A DNA stretch of 64,000 nucleotides, from assembly GCA_015061365.1 (NCBI GenBank), contig SUWS01000003.1:50920-114919 (forward strand). The letters run 5' to 3'. A program made the translations under genes and the position numbers. The stretch comes from Lentimicrobiaceae bacterium. Lineage in GTDB: Bacteria; Bacteroidota; Bacteroidia; Bacteroidales; F082. The notes beneath the pieces are model-generated. The model was not told the origin of the DNA and ran no database searches. It saw only the letters and a program-made list of their open reading frames with translations. Numbering within the stretch: the first letter of the stretch is position 1; each line of letters begins with the position of its first letter. Below, piece after piece: positions 9,357 through 19,471 of the stretch.

Positions 9357-10040
9357 ATGAAAAAAATATTACTAATCTTTATTATCTGCATGATTTCGAC
9401 TTCATGCGTACACGATTGTATTCCGAGCAAAAAGAATGTTCGTTACGCACAATCAAACGATTATATAGAATGTATAGACGCTGAAGATTTGAAAGCATTG
9501 ATCACTTCAGACACTACTAAATATAAAATCGTTGTTTTCTATAGTGTGTGTTGCGGTCCATGCATGAGGCATTTTGAGGAAACTTATTCTCCCGCATACA
9601 ACAAATATAGTGACAGCATAAATTTCTATTTTATAAATTATAACACGGGCGGCGTAAGATATGCCCGTGAACATCTTGAACAATACGGACTGTTTGATGG
9701 AAAAGCATTGTGCTTCTTAGACCTTGAAAATCCTGATTTCCACTACGACAATATTCAATATCTCAATAATATAGCGAACTATGTTTTCGATAGTGAACCG
9801 AAAATAAATGGAAATTTTGGAACTCCATGTGAATTCATCATAAGCAAAGACAACAATGTGCTGAAACAGCTCACCACTACGCCGACATCGGGATCTGCTT
9901 TCACAACGATGCAGTTATGGCAAATCGAAATCGACAAGATAAATGAAATAAATTTTGACTCTATTTACAGACAAGACATAGAGTTTGATTTATTTAACGA
10001 ACTACCTGTATGCACCGACGAACATTGTCCAATATTTTAA
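9357..10040 (+). CDS. thioredoxin-like lipoprotein with CGPC active site
   Basis: lipobox MISTSC; FYSVCCGPCMRHFEE. Confidence 0.7.
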   Translation: MKKILLIFIICMISTSCVHDCIPSKKNVRYAQSNDYIECIDAEDLKALITSDTTKYKIVVFYSVCCGPCMRHFEETYSPAYNKYSDSINFYFINYNTGGVRYAREHLEQYGLFDGKALCFLDLENPDFHYDNIQYLNNIANYVFDSEPKINGNFGTPCEFIISKDNNVLKQLTTTPTSGSAFTTMQLWQIEIDKINEINFDSIYRQDIEFDLFNELPVCTDEHCPIF

Positions 10041-10041
10041 A

Positions 10042-10662
10042 ATGAAAAGATTTTTATTATATATACCATTGTTAATTTCTATCCTGTGCTTATCGTCATG
10101 TCAGGCAGTCTGGGACATGACAGTATCGCCTTTCGTAGAATATGACATGGAAGAATCAGACATCAGATGGTCGAAATATTATCCTGAATGCGATTATATT
10201 TTTTACGAAATAGACTCATCATTACGAGACATTTTCTTGCATGATGAAAAGTATTGCACTTATAGATGGAGATTGAAATACGATTCGCCGGCATCTCCTA
10301 TACAGACAATCATGTTCGACAAAGAAGGAAAATGTGTTGGCGGATATGAATTCTGCTATGGCAATGCGAAAATACTTGATGTTTATAATGATATTCCAAT
10401 CTTTCAAAGGAATATCTACAACGACACCATATTTGAAATCATAAAGTTTGACAGCTATATAGGTTTGTTTGACACAGATGTTGCAAAGAAAGAAGAGGTA
10501 TCTCAAACTTTGAGTAACTATGACTATAATATTATTGTAGTTTGGAGTTATTACGGCGGTTATTACATGAAACGTCATTTACGTCAGGTAAAGAAATACG
10601 TTGAAGAATTTGGTAACGAATATAAATTCAGAGTGATATATTTGAGAATCAATAAAAAATGA
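10042..10662 (+). CDS. hypothetical lipoprotein
   Basis: lipobox ILCLSSC; follows the upstream lipoprotein by 1 bp. Confidence 0.6.
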   Translation: MKRFLLYIPLLISILCLSSCQAVWDMTVSPFVEYDMEESDIRWSKYYPECDYIFYEIDSSLRDIFLHDEKYCTYRWRLKYDSPASPIQTIMFDKEGKCVGGYEFCYGNAKILDVYNDIPIFQRNIYNDTIFEIIKFDSYIGLFDTDVAKKEEVSQTLSNYDYNIIVVWSYYGGYYMKRHLRQVKKYVEEFGNEYKFRVIYLRINKK

Positions 10663-10671
10663 CCAATGACA

Positions 10672-10747
10672 AAATTCTCAGGTTTTCAGATTCTCAATTT
10701 CTCAGATTCAAAAAAAATCCGTTGTCTGTTGTCTGTTGTCTGTTGAC
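10672..10747. repeat. Mixed octamer (TTCTCAGA)n and heptamer (CTGTTGT)n tract
   Basis: ttctcaggttttcagattctcaatttctcagatt ... ttgtctgttgtctgttgtctgttgac. Confidence 0.9.
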
Positions 10748-10787
10748 TTTTATTATCTTTGCAGAAATAATTTTTTCAACTATAAAT

Positions 10788-11159
10788 ATGAGAGTTAGAC
10801 ACGAGTCAGATAATCCGGAATTTGTAGTCTCCGCTGTTGTTGAGACTATGCAAGAACTTAAAGCCAAAGAAGTGGTATCGTTAGATTTAAGAGATATACA
10901 TTCAGCTGTGACAGACTATTTCGTGATATGCCACGCGCAGTCGAAGACACAGGTTTCTGCCATCGCTGACAGAATTTTAGACAACTTACGTGACAACCAT
11001 CATGTCAAACCATACCATTATGAAGGTTTCGAAAACTCGGAATGGATTTTGTTAGACTACATCGACGTAGTAGTTCACGTTTTCTTGGAACCAAAACGAG
11101 AGTTTTATAAATTAGAATCGTTATGGGCTGACGCTGAACGAACTTCATACGAAGATTAA
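10788..11159 (+). CDS. rsfS: ribosome silencing factor
   Basis: DLRDIHSAVTDYFVICHAQSKTQVSAIAD ... WILLDYIDVVVHVF; start at MRVRHESDN. Confidence 0.92.
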   Translation: MRVRHESDNPEFVVSAVVETMQELKAKEVVSLDLRDIHSAVTDYFVICHAQSKTQVSAIADRILDNLRDNHHVKPYHYEGFENSEWILLDYIDVVVHVFLEPKREFYKLESLWADAERTSYED

Positions 11160-11188
11160 GTTTAACGTAAATTAAAACAACTGATTAA

Positions 11189-13189
11189 ATGGAGAACAAC
11201 AATCCTTTTGGAAATTTTTCAAACGACAAAAACGACAACAAACCAAAAAAGAAGTTCAATTTTTATTGGATCTATGTAATCTTGACGGCGGTATTTCTCG
11301 GTTCTATATTTTTCAACGGACCGAAAAGCGCGGAAGAAATCGACAAAGGCAAATTAATCACATTACTGAAAGACAGAGATGTCGAGAAGATTGACCTCGT
11401 CAACGGAGAAGTTGCGGAGATCTATCTTAACGAGTCGGGAATGAACAAATATTTCCCTAACGATAAATCTAACGCTTTCAACCAAATACCGAACTACACA
11501 TTCCGCATAGGTTCATTGGAACGTTTCGAACAAGACATTGAAGCCGCACAGGAAGGTTTCGCCGATCCCGTTTACGCCAATATGGTTAAACGTCACAACT
11601 GGGGAAGTGAAATCATCTCATGGATCTTACCTATTTTATTAATATTCGGATTCTGGTTCTTGATAATAAGAATGATGGGACGCAACGGAGGTGCCGGCGG
11701 CGGAGGTAACGTCTTCAATATCGGTAAGTCGCAGGCTAAACTTTACGACAACGCTTCTGATGTTAAGGTCACATTTAAAGACGTTGCCGGCTTGGAAGAA
11801 GCGAAAGAAGAAGTGGTTGAAGTGGTCGACTTCCTCAAGAATCCTAAGAAATATACACGTCTCGGCGGCAAGATTCCGAAAGGCGTTTTGTTGGTAGGCC
11901 CTCCTGGTACAGGTAAGACATTATTAGCCAAGTCTGTTGCCGGTGAAGCTAACGTTCCTTTCTTCAGCATCTCAGGTTCCGACTTCGTAGAGATGTTCGT
12001 TGGCGTGGGTGCTTCGAGAGTGAGAGACTTATTCAAACAGGCAAAAGAAAAGTCACCGAGTATAATATTTATTGATGAGATCGACGCCATAGGTCGCGCT
12101 CGTAGCAAGAGCCCGATGAGCGGTGGTAACGACGAAAGAGAAAGCACCTTGAACCAGCTCCTTACAGAGATGGACGGATTCGGCACTAACTCAGGCGTCA
12201 TCGTCATAGCAGCGACAAACCGCGCCGACATCTTAGACAAGGCTCTTATGCGTGCCGGACGTTTCGACCGTCAGATCTACGTCGAACTCCCTGACCTCAT
12301 CGGCCGTAAGGAGATTTTCGAGGTACACATGCGTAAGCTCAAACTCGCCGATGATGTCGACAAAGAGTTCTTAGCAAAACAGACACCTGGATTCTCGGGA
12401 GCCGACATCGCTAACGTCTGTAACGAGGCTGCTCTCATCGCGGCACGTCGTAACAAAGAATCTATCGAGAAACAAGATTTCTTAGACGCCATCGACCGTA
12501 TCGTCGGCGGTCTTGAAAAGAAAAATAAGGTCATCACCGATTCAGAGAAAAAAGTCATCGCTTTCCATGAGGCGGGTCATGCCACAACGAGCTGGCTTTT
12601 GGAGTTCGCTCATCCTCTCGTAAAGGTCACCATCGTTCCTCGCGGCAAGGCTCTCGGCGCAGCATGGTATCTGCCTAACGAACGCCAGATCACCACAAAA
12701 GAACAGATGTATCATGAGATGATAGCTACACTCGGAGGTCGCGCCGCTGAACAACTCATCTTCGGTCATATATCCACCGGCGCGCTTAGCGACTTGGAAA
12801 AAGTTACGAAACAAGCTACGGCAATGATCGCTTATTATGGATTGGACGAAAGAATAGGTAACAGAAGTTATTACGACTCGACAGGTCAGCAAGATTATGC
12901 TCTGACAAAACCATTCAGCGAGAAGACCGCGGAAATAATCGACGAGCAAGTAAGCAAACTTATCGAGAGCGCATATCAAGAAGCTCTTAGAATATTAGGC
13001 GAAAATATCGACGGACTGACACAACTCGCCAACAAACTCATCGACAAGGAAGTGGTTTTCGGCGACGACCTTGAGATGATATTCGGCAAACGTCCGTGGG
13101 TCAAAGAGGAAATTGATTTTCCGAAAGAAAGTCAACAGACAACAGACAACGGACAACAGTCTGAGTCGACAGAAGAGAATTTAGTTTAA
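11189..13189 (+). CDS. ftsH: ATP-dependent zinc metalloprotease FtsH
   Basis: GPPGTGKTLLAKSVAGEA, HEAGH protease motif. Confidence 0.98.
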   Translation: MENNNPFGNFSNDKNDNKPKKKFNFYWIYVILTAVFLGSIFFNGPKSAEEIDKGKLITLLKDRDVEKIDLVNGEVAEIYLNESGMNKYFPNDKSNAFNQIPNYTFRIGSLERFEQDIEAAQEGFADPVYANMVKRHNWGSEIISWILPILLIFGFWFLIIRMMGRNGGAGGGGNVFNIGKSQAKLYDNASDVKVTFKDVAGLEEAKEEVVEVVDFLKNPKKYTRLGGKIPKGVLLVGPPGTGKTLLAKSVAGEANVPFFSISGSDFVEMFVGVGASRVRDLFKQAKEKSPSIIFIDEIDAIGRARSKSPMSGGNDERESTLNQLLTEMDGFGTNSGVIVIAATNRADILDKALMRAGRFDRQIYVELPDLIGRKEIFEVHMRKLKLADDVDKEFLAKQTPGFSGADIANVCNEAALIAARRNKESIEKQDFLDAIDRIVGGLEKKNKVITDSEKKVIAFHEAGHATTSWLLEFAHPLVKVTIVPRGKALGAAWYLPNERQITTKEQMYHEMIATLGGRAAEQLIFGHISTGALSDLEKVTKQATAMIAYYGLDERIGNRSYYDSTGQQDYALTKPFSEKTAEIIDEQVSKLIESAYQEALRILGENIDGLTQLANKLIDKEVVFGDDLEMIFGKRPWVKEEIDFPKESQQTTDNGQQSESTEENLV

Positions 13190-13214
13190 AGTTTAAGGTT
13201 TAAAGTTTAAGGTT
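13131..13214. repeat. Heptamer repeats forming the ftsH 3' end and following spacer
   Basis: gtcaacagacaacagacaacggacaacagtc, then gtttaaagtttaaggtttaaagtttaagg. Confidence 0.9.
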
Positions 13215-13257
13215 GAGATTCAAGACCTTACTTTAAACCTAATTTTATTTAATACAA

Positions 13258-13923
13258 ATGAGTGTCTTCGGATATAATAAAGATTGTACAAGTAAGGAGC
13301 AGATCCTCACAAAGGTTCGTGAAGCTATCTTGGAGAAAGACGAGAAGCATTTCTCAACGATAAATCTTCAAGATGACACTTGGCTGCCTTTTGATGAAGA
13401 AGACGGTGCTGAGTTCACTTTCGTCAAACGTTTCAAGGAAAACGGCGGCATCTTCATGTATTTCGAAGAGATGGAACATTTCAAAGAGGCCATGCAACAG
13501 TTCGTTGCTGAGAATAATTGGTCACCGCTACTTACGACAAGCCCTTATATTAAAGAGATATTCGCCGACAGCGAGATAGAGTTTTCCGACGACTACAGAG
13601 ATATGGAACGTAAGAATAAAGTCAGCATTATTGATTGTGAGTGCATGATAGCGCAGACGGGCAGCATTATGGTTTCTGATGCGACAGCCGGTTCTCGTGC
13701 CGCTTACGCTTTCGCCGATACTCTTATAGTTGTGGCTCATCCTTCTCAGATTGTGGCTAAGATGAAAGACGCCTTCTGGCTGATGAAAGAAAAATACTGC
13801 GACAACCAGCCCGCTATCATGACGATAATAAGTAGGTCGACACGCAGTACAGATATCGAAAACACATTGGTTATAGGCGCATACGGATTCAAGCAGATAG
13901 CGTTATTCTTGGTAGAAGAATAG
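13258..13923 (+). CDS. LUD domain (LutC/YkgG-like) protein
   Basis: CECMIAQTGSIMVSDATAGSRAAYAFADTLIVVAHPSQIV. Confidence 0.75.
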   Translation: MSVFGYNKDCTSKEQILTKVREAILEKDEKHFSTINLQDDTWLPFDEEDGAEFTFVKRFKENGGIFMYFEEMEHFKEAMQQFVAENNWSPLLTTSPYIKEIFADSEIEFSDDYRDMERKNKVSIIDCECMIAQTGSIMVSDATAGSRAAYAFADTLIVVAHPSQIVAKMKDAFWLMKEKYCDNQPAIMTIISRSTRSTDIENTLVIGAYGFKQIALFLVEE

Positions 13924-13927
13924 ATAT

Positions 13928-15028
13928 TCAGCCATTCATCCGTTTGGTTAGTTCCTCCACAAACTTAAATTCGCTGAGCAGCTGCTTCGCGATTATTCTT
14001 ATCAAAGTATACACAGGAATGGCTACAATCATTCCGACAACACCGCCAATATTTCCAGCCATCAAGATAACTAAGAATATCTCAATAGGATGTGCAAAGA
14101 CGCTTTTTGAATAAATAGTAGGTTGTAAGACGAAGTTGTCAACAGCATTGGCTGCTACAAATACTCCTATTATTTCCAAGGTGTTAGGTAAAATCAGATC
14201 GTAAGCACCTATGCCAAGATTTGATATAATGCCTATTATGACTCCTATGCAACCGCCCATCAACGGACCGAGATAAGGAACGATATTCATGAAACCTCCT
14301 ATTACAGCTATAATCAGGGCGTTCTCCACACCGAAGATTGTAAGGCCTAAGAATATCAATATCATCATGCATAATAATTCAGCAATCAATCCGAACATAT
14401 AACGTGTAAGCATCTCTCTTGAATCGTGGAGTATGTTCTTCATACGCAAGGTTTGTTCGTCAGGAGTTATAGCCATGAAGATATTATGAACTATCTGTGG
14501 ATCCTTTAAGAGGAAAAATGTCAGAAAAACTGTAGAGAATAAGCCGATAACAAAAGAACTTGTCTTAGATACTATGCCTCCGACAACGCTACGTATATTA
14601 TCCCAGTTGGCTATGGAATATATCTTTGCTTCAATAACATTCAGGATATTTTCTTCAGGTCGTATGATATTATATTGGATGAGTAAGTCGTAGATATGCT
14701 CTATCGGTTTCTCGAAATAAGCTACTATGGCGTCGGTGTCGATATTTGATAATATTATGATTTCCTTGTTTATCAATGGTATGATGAATAAGAAAATAAG
14801 GGAGAATATCAGAAACATCACTGCCATGGTTATGACAGCCGAAGCTGAATCGCCGAGATGTAACTTTTTAATATGAATTTTTTTGAGTCTTTCGCATAAT
14901 GGACGACCGAGCATTGATAAGATGACTGCCATAGCGAAATATATGAATATATCTGGAAAGAAATATATCAATGCTCCGGCAGCTAATATTCCCGCGACAG
15001 GTTTTATGAAAGATATTATTTTGTTCAT
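13928..15028 (-). CDS. AI-2E family transporter
   Basis: multi-TM; FGLIAELLCMMILIFLGLTIFGVENALIIAVIGGFMNIVPYLGPLMGG. Confidence 0.85.
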   Translation of the reverse strand: MNKIISFIKPVAGILAAGALIYFFPDIFIYFAMAVILSMLGRPLCERLKKIHIKKLHLGDSASAVITMAVMFLIFSLIFLFIIPLINKEIIILSNIDTDAIVAYFEKPIEHIYDLLIQYNIIRPEENILNVIEAKIYSIANWDNIRSVVGGIVSKTSSFVIGLFSTVFLTFFLLKDPQIVHNIFMAITPDEQTLRMKNILHDSREMLTRYMFGLIAELLCMMILIFLGLTIFGVENALIIAVIGGFMNIVPYLGPLMGGCIGVIIGIISNLGIGAYDLILPNTLEIIGVFVAANAVDNFVLQPTIYSKSVFAHPIEIFLVILMAGNIGGVVGMIVAIPVYTLIRIIAKQLLSEFKFVEELTKRMNG

Positions 15029-15243
15029 CTGCGTAAATATAGGGGATTTCTATAAATTGCTTTGCAAGTGATTTATGAATTTTTCTTTGAGAAGATTTTT
15101 GTTTATCTTGAGAGAACATAGCGAGCTATGTGATTGAAAGATAGACGAAAATATTCCAAGAAAAAACATAAAGCACGCAAAAGTTCCTATCATAATTGTC
15201 ATAATTTATTTAAACGGGGAATTTATAGAAGTCCCCTATAAGT

Positions 15244-15289
15244 AGTGACGTGTCAATGATGCTGTATAACTAAACACCGACACGTCACT
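15244..15289. repeat. Palindromic element AGTGACGTGTC...GACACGTCACT
   Basis: 11-bp perfect inverted repeat, 24-nt spacer. Confidence 0.8.
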
Positions 15290-15304
15290 GTAGTTTCTTC
15301 TCTT

Positions 15305-16276
15305 TTAAAATAAGTTTTCTAATGTCATTCCGAAGAGACGGCTCAACGGTATTCCCATCTCGGCGGCTTGTTTAGGCATGATGCTCGCCTCCGACATTCC
15401 AGGGACGATGTTGACTTCGATAAAGAACAAGCCTTCTTCGTTAAGGATATAATCGAAGCGAGCAAATCCTTTACAGCCGAAGCTCTCGTAAAGCATGGCG
15501 GAAGTAGCTTTTACCTCAATCTCTTCCAATTCTTCCAATTCGGCTGGAGTGATTTCGTCCGATTTTCCATTTGTATATTTTGCCTCATAGTCGAAGAATT
15601 CGTTTTTACTTACTATCTCAGTAAGAGGAAGAACCATCATCTTGCCTTTATGTTCGATGACGCTGCAAGCGAGTTCACGTCCTTTCACGAATTTCTCGCA
15701 CATTATCTGGTCGCCGGCGTTGAAAGCGGTTTCTACCGCCTTGTCGAAATCTTCTTCAGTATTGACTTTACTTACACCAACGCTTGATCCGTTACAAGTA
15801 GGTTTCACAAACAGAGGCAATCCCAATTCTTCGATAATCTCACTCTTGTCGATGAAATCACCTTTGTTTATAGTTATTGATGGAGATACTGTCGCTCCGT
15901 GAGCCGCTGCTATATGTTTTGTCAGGTCCTTATTGAATGTCAATGCACAAGTTGTGAAATTAGATGAGGTATAAGGTATGCCTAACATCTCGAAATAACC
16001 TAAGATCTCACCGTTCTCGCCGGGAATGCCGTGAACAGCATTGAAAACGGCGTCGAAAGTGATTTTTTTACCGTCGACGTTGATGGAGAAATCGTTCTTG
16101 TCGACAGGGATATGCAAGTCGTTATCGGTAAGATGATACCATTCACCCTTTTTTATCACGATAAGATATGAATCGTAAATTGTTGAATCTAAATGTTTTT
16201 TTACAACTTTAGCACTCTTGATGGAAATCTCGTATTCACCGGAATAACCTCCACAAATAATTGCAATCTTTCTCAT
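15305..16276 (-). CDS. ddl: D-alanine--D-alanine ligase
   Basis: ICGGYSGEYEISIKSA, LFVKPTCNGSSVGVSKV, FIEVNIVPGMSEASIMPKQA. Confidence 0.95.
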   Translation of the reverse strand: MRKIAIICGGYSGEYEISIKSAKVVKKHLDSTIYDSYLIVIKKGEWYHLTDNDLHIPVDKNDFSINVDGKKITFDAVFNAVHGIPGENGEILGYFEMLGIPYTSSNFTTCALTFNKDLTKHIAAAHGATVSPSITINKGDFIDKSEIIEELGLPLFVKPTCNGSSVGVSKVNTEEDFDKAVETAFNAGDQIMCEKFVKGRELACSVIEHKGKMMVLPLTEIVSKNEFFDYEAKYTNGKSDEITPAELEELEEIEVKATSAMLYESFGCKGFARFDYILNEEGLFFIEVNIVPGMSEASIMPKQAAEMGIPLSRLFGMTLENLF

Positions 16277-16307
16277 AATAATATTTCAATAAAAAAATTA
16301 AATTCGT

Positions 16308-16315
16308 TATCTTTG
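16308..16315 (+). promoter_or_regulatory. -7 element TATCTTTG upstream of the PASTA gene
   Basis: TAnnTTTG consensus match. Confidence 0.5.
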
Positions 16316-16371
16316 TCGCACCAAAGTTAGCAAAAACACGTTATTAAATAACATTAAAAAATTAAAAATAA

Positions 16372-17427
16372 ATGAAAGCCTTCAATTTTTTAACCAAAAG
16401 GGCGTTTTACATACATCTGCTGATAGCTATAGCATTAGTTGTCATAATAATAGAGTCAGTATTCTTATCTCTGAACTCGTACACACGTCATGGTGAAGAA
16501 ATCGTAGTTCCTGATTTTGTAGGTTTGGATTGTGATTCGATATTGGACATCTATGGCGACGATTTTAATTTCGTCTTGATGGATAGCATATATTCGAGAA
16601 CCTTTCATGAAGGATCTATATTTCAACAAGATCCTATGCCAGGTTCCAAGGTGAAGAAAGGTCGTAACCTTTATTACGTAAAGATTTCTGAAGGTCCTGA
16701 AAGAGTGATAATGCCAAACCTTCGTAATCTGTCGTTGCGTCAAGCTATCGTTTCCCTCAGATCTAATGGATTGAAACTGGAGAGTTTGGAATATGTGGAA
16801 CATTTCGCAAAGAACGCCGTAGTGGAACAGATGTTTGACGGCAGTGTCATCAATCCAGGAGAGGAAATCGTTAAAGGCAGCTCCCTGAAACTCCTCGTTG
16901 GTCTTGGTAGTGGTGATAAGAGAACACATCTTCCAAACTTATTGACGGTTAAGAAAGAAAATGTTAAAGACAATATCTTGGAAGCCTCGCTTAACCTTGG
17001 TAAAGAGATATATATGGATAACGATGAAAAAGGAAAATACAGAGTGTATAAGATGGAACCGGCATACGACATTAAGACGCTCGTCCCTCTTGGCTCTGAA
17101 GTGAATGTCTGGTATCGCTCCGAAAGCAAATTCGATTTCGATTCGTATGGCAGAGAACTCTTTAAGAAAGATTCTGTCCTCACGGTGATGAAGAAGAAAA
17201 AATTATCAGATGATACAATTAAATACGTAACCGATAGTTTTGATTATATCATAACTCATAGACTTTTCCAATTCGATTCTATAAGTCGCGAGTACGACAA
17301 GAGCCTCATCCTAAAAAGAGATTTCTTCGAATATATATATCGTGACGACACTATCGACAGGAATACGTTAAACGAATTAATTAATAATGGAATTAAAGCA
17401 AATTATAATTACTACTATGAAGATTAG
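16372..17427 (+). CDS. PASTA domain membrane-anchored protein
   Basis: one N-terminal TM, then PASTA-like repeats (VVPDFVGLDCDSILDIY..., QDPMPGSKVKKGR..., MPNLRNLSLRQAI...). Confidence 0.85.
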   Translation: MKAFNFLTKRAFYIHLLIAIALVVIIIESVFLSLNSYTRHGEEIVVPDFVGLDCDSILDIYGDDFNFVLMDSIYSRTFHEGSIFQQDPMPGSKVKKGRNLYYVKISEGPERVIMPNLRNLSLRQAIVSLRSNGLKLESLEYVEHFAKNAVVEQMFDGSVINPGEEIVKGSSLKLLVGLGSGDKRTHLPNLLTVKKENVKDNILEASLNLGKEIYMDNDEKGKYRVYKMEPAYDIKTLVPLGSEVNVWYRSESKFDFDSYGRELFKKDSVLTVMKKKKLSDDTIKYVTDSFDYIITHRLFQFDSISREYDKSLILKRDFFEYIYRDDTIDRNTLNELINNGIKANYNYYYED

Positions 17428-19471
17428 AATTTTGATATTTATATCTCTGATATCTGTTGGACTAAAAGGTTTTTCACAAGAATATCTGACAGGATTATCT
17501 CATGGAACGCCAACAAATACCATGAGGTTGACAAAGTCGCAGACGTTGACACTTCCTTTCTTCGATGATTTTTCCGAGAACGATGTCGTTACGAATGCAA
17601 ATAGATGGAAGAATCAGTATGTGTTCGTCAACTCTGGTTTCCCGTTATTTCCTATTAATTACAATGCCGCCACATTTGACGCTCTCGATGAGATTGGAAG
17701 AGTATATTCTCATGCAAGCAGCAACCCGTTCGTAGCTGATTCGTTGATGTCTAATCCGATAAGTCTTGATGGCATGTCACCCGCCGACTCTCTATACTTC
17801 AGTTTTTACTACCAGCCTCAGGGCTTGGGCGACGCTCCTGAATCGACAGACTCGTTGGTGCTCATGTTCGGCTGTGTCGTAGATACATTCAGAATTGAAT
17901 ACGATTCGGTCTTCGTCTATGAAATGTTCGAATATATGCAAGTCGATACGATATTTCCAGGCGACATCCTGTATCACGACATGAATTCGTCATGTAATCA
18001 GGATATGTACACACTGTCGCAGAGCTTATATACAGCGGAAGATTCTTTGGTGAAGGTGGCAATTCCTTGCGACACCGTCTTTTATACAGAATTCGTCTGG
18101 AACCATATATGGAGCACTGAAGGCATGAGCTTGGATTCATTCCTTGTTGTCAACAACGGAAACTATTTCAAACAGGTGATGATTCCTGTCGTCGACGAGA
18201 AATATTTTAAAAATGACATGATAGTCCTTTTCTATAATTATGCGACATTGCCTTCATCGATGTATCCTAACGACAGAAGTAACGTCGACAATTGGAATAT
18301 CGACTTCGTTTATTTTGACAAAAATCGTTCATACAACGACATCACATATCCATTGATTACTTTCTCCGAAAAATCGCCTTCATTTTTGAAACGTTATCAA
18401 TCAATGCCTTACCGACAATATAAGAGCAATCCTACTGTTGCGATGTCAACCAACTACAAAATGTATTTCATTAATTTAGATTCTGTCGGAGCAAATGTTC
18501 AATATTCATGTAAGATTGAAAATATGACAAACGGATGGTCTTATGATTACGAAGCGGACTGGTCGACAGTTTCACCTTACGCTAATCACGGGATTCATGA
18601 GTACCCTGTGCATTTCAACAACTTCCTTTTTGATATGGATGATAAACTCGATATGGCAACATATCAGATCACACATATTATCAATGTAGATGAAAATTCG
18701 TCGTCGGCAAAAGGCGACACTATCGTAGGATTACAAGTCTTTGACAACTACTACGCCTACGATGACGGTACTCCGGAAAGAGGCTACGGCGTGGTTCCTG
18801 ACGATTCTTATTTCGCTTCTCAATTTACCATATCCGTACCTGATACCTTGTGCGGCGTGCAACTGTTTTTCAACAGAACGCATAACGATGCCAATTACGA
18901 CTTTTTCGATATTGTGGTATGGAACGACAATAACGGCAAACCGGGTAATGAAGTATATCGTCTTAAAAACCAACGACCAATTTGGGATGAGGATGAGATC
19001 TATAAATTCGCCTATTATCCTTTTGATAAAGTCCTGAGAGTGAACGGAACTATCTATGTAGGAATAATGCAACACTCAAGAGAAAGCATAAATATAGGTT
19101 TTGATACATCTGTTGATAATAGTCAATATAATTTCTATGAGACCGGCGACGGTTGGCTTAATAGTCAGATGAAAGGCTCATTGATGATACATCCTGTTCT
19201 CGGCGGCGACTATGTCATTGAGGAAAACGAGGTACAGAAAACACGACTCGGACTTTATCCTGTTCCTTCACAAAATGAAGTGAACATAAGCGAATTACCT
19301 GCCGATGTCTGTGAGGAGATAATAATCTTTGATATGACAGGTCGCATCGTTAAACGTTTTAGTTATGATGTTCGTCTCGACGTTAGCGATTTGTCGAACG
19401 GACTTTATATGATACGAGTAGTCACCGATGAAGGTAAGTCGTATACTGAAAAATTCTTGATTTCTAAATGA
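17417..19471 (+). CDS. T9SS type A sorting domain-containing secreted protein
   Basis: signal peptide; C-term LGLYPVPSQNEVNISELP...FDMTGRIVKRF...LSNGLYMIRV...EKFLISK. Confidence 0.85.
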   Translation: MKIRILIFISLISVGLKGFSQEYLTGLSHGTPTNTMRLTKSQTLTLPFFDDFSENDVVTNANRWKNQYVFVNSGFPLFPINYNAATFDALDEIGRVYSHASSNPFVADSLMSNPISLDGMSPADSLYFSFYYQPQGLGDAPESTDSLVLMFGCVVDTFRIEYDSVFVYEMFEYMQVDTIFPGDILYHDMNSSCNQDMYTLSQSLYTAEDSLVKVAIPCDTVFYTEFVWNHIWSTEGMSLDSFLVVNNGNYFKQVMIPVVDEKYFKNDMIVLFYNYATLPSSMYPNDRSNVDNWNIDFVYFDKNRSYNDITYPLITFSEKSPSFLKRYQSMPYRQYKSNPTVAMSTNYKMYFINLDSVGANVQYSCKIENMTNGWSYDYEADWSTVSPYANHGIHEYPVHFNNFLFDMDDKLDMATYQITHIINVDENSSSAKGDTIVGLQVFDNYYAYDDGTPERGYGVVPDDSYFASQFTISVPDTLCGVQLFFNRTHNDANYDFFDIVVWNDNNGKPGNEVYRLKNQRPIWDEDEIYKFAYYPFDKVLRVNGTIYVGIMQHSRESINIGFDTSVDNSQYNFYETGDGWLNSQMKGSLMIHPVLGGDYVIEENEVQKTRLGLYPVPSQNEVNISELPADVCEEIIIFDMTGRIVKRFSYDVRLDVSDLSNGLYMIRVVTDEGKSYTEKFLISK

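Noticed and set aside
10659-10787. N-terminal extension of rsfS (MTNDKILRFSDSQFLRFKKNPLSVVCCLLTF)
   Set aside because: It is encoded by octamer/heptamer repeats; a -7-like TTATCTTTG lies just before MRVRHESDN, where RsfS homology begins.
13258-13923. Orphan LutC as sign of lactate utilisation operon loss
   Set aside because: Single LUD-domain genes are common in Bacteroidetes; nothing local supports a special role.
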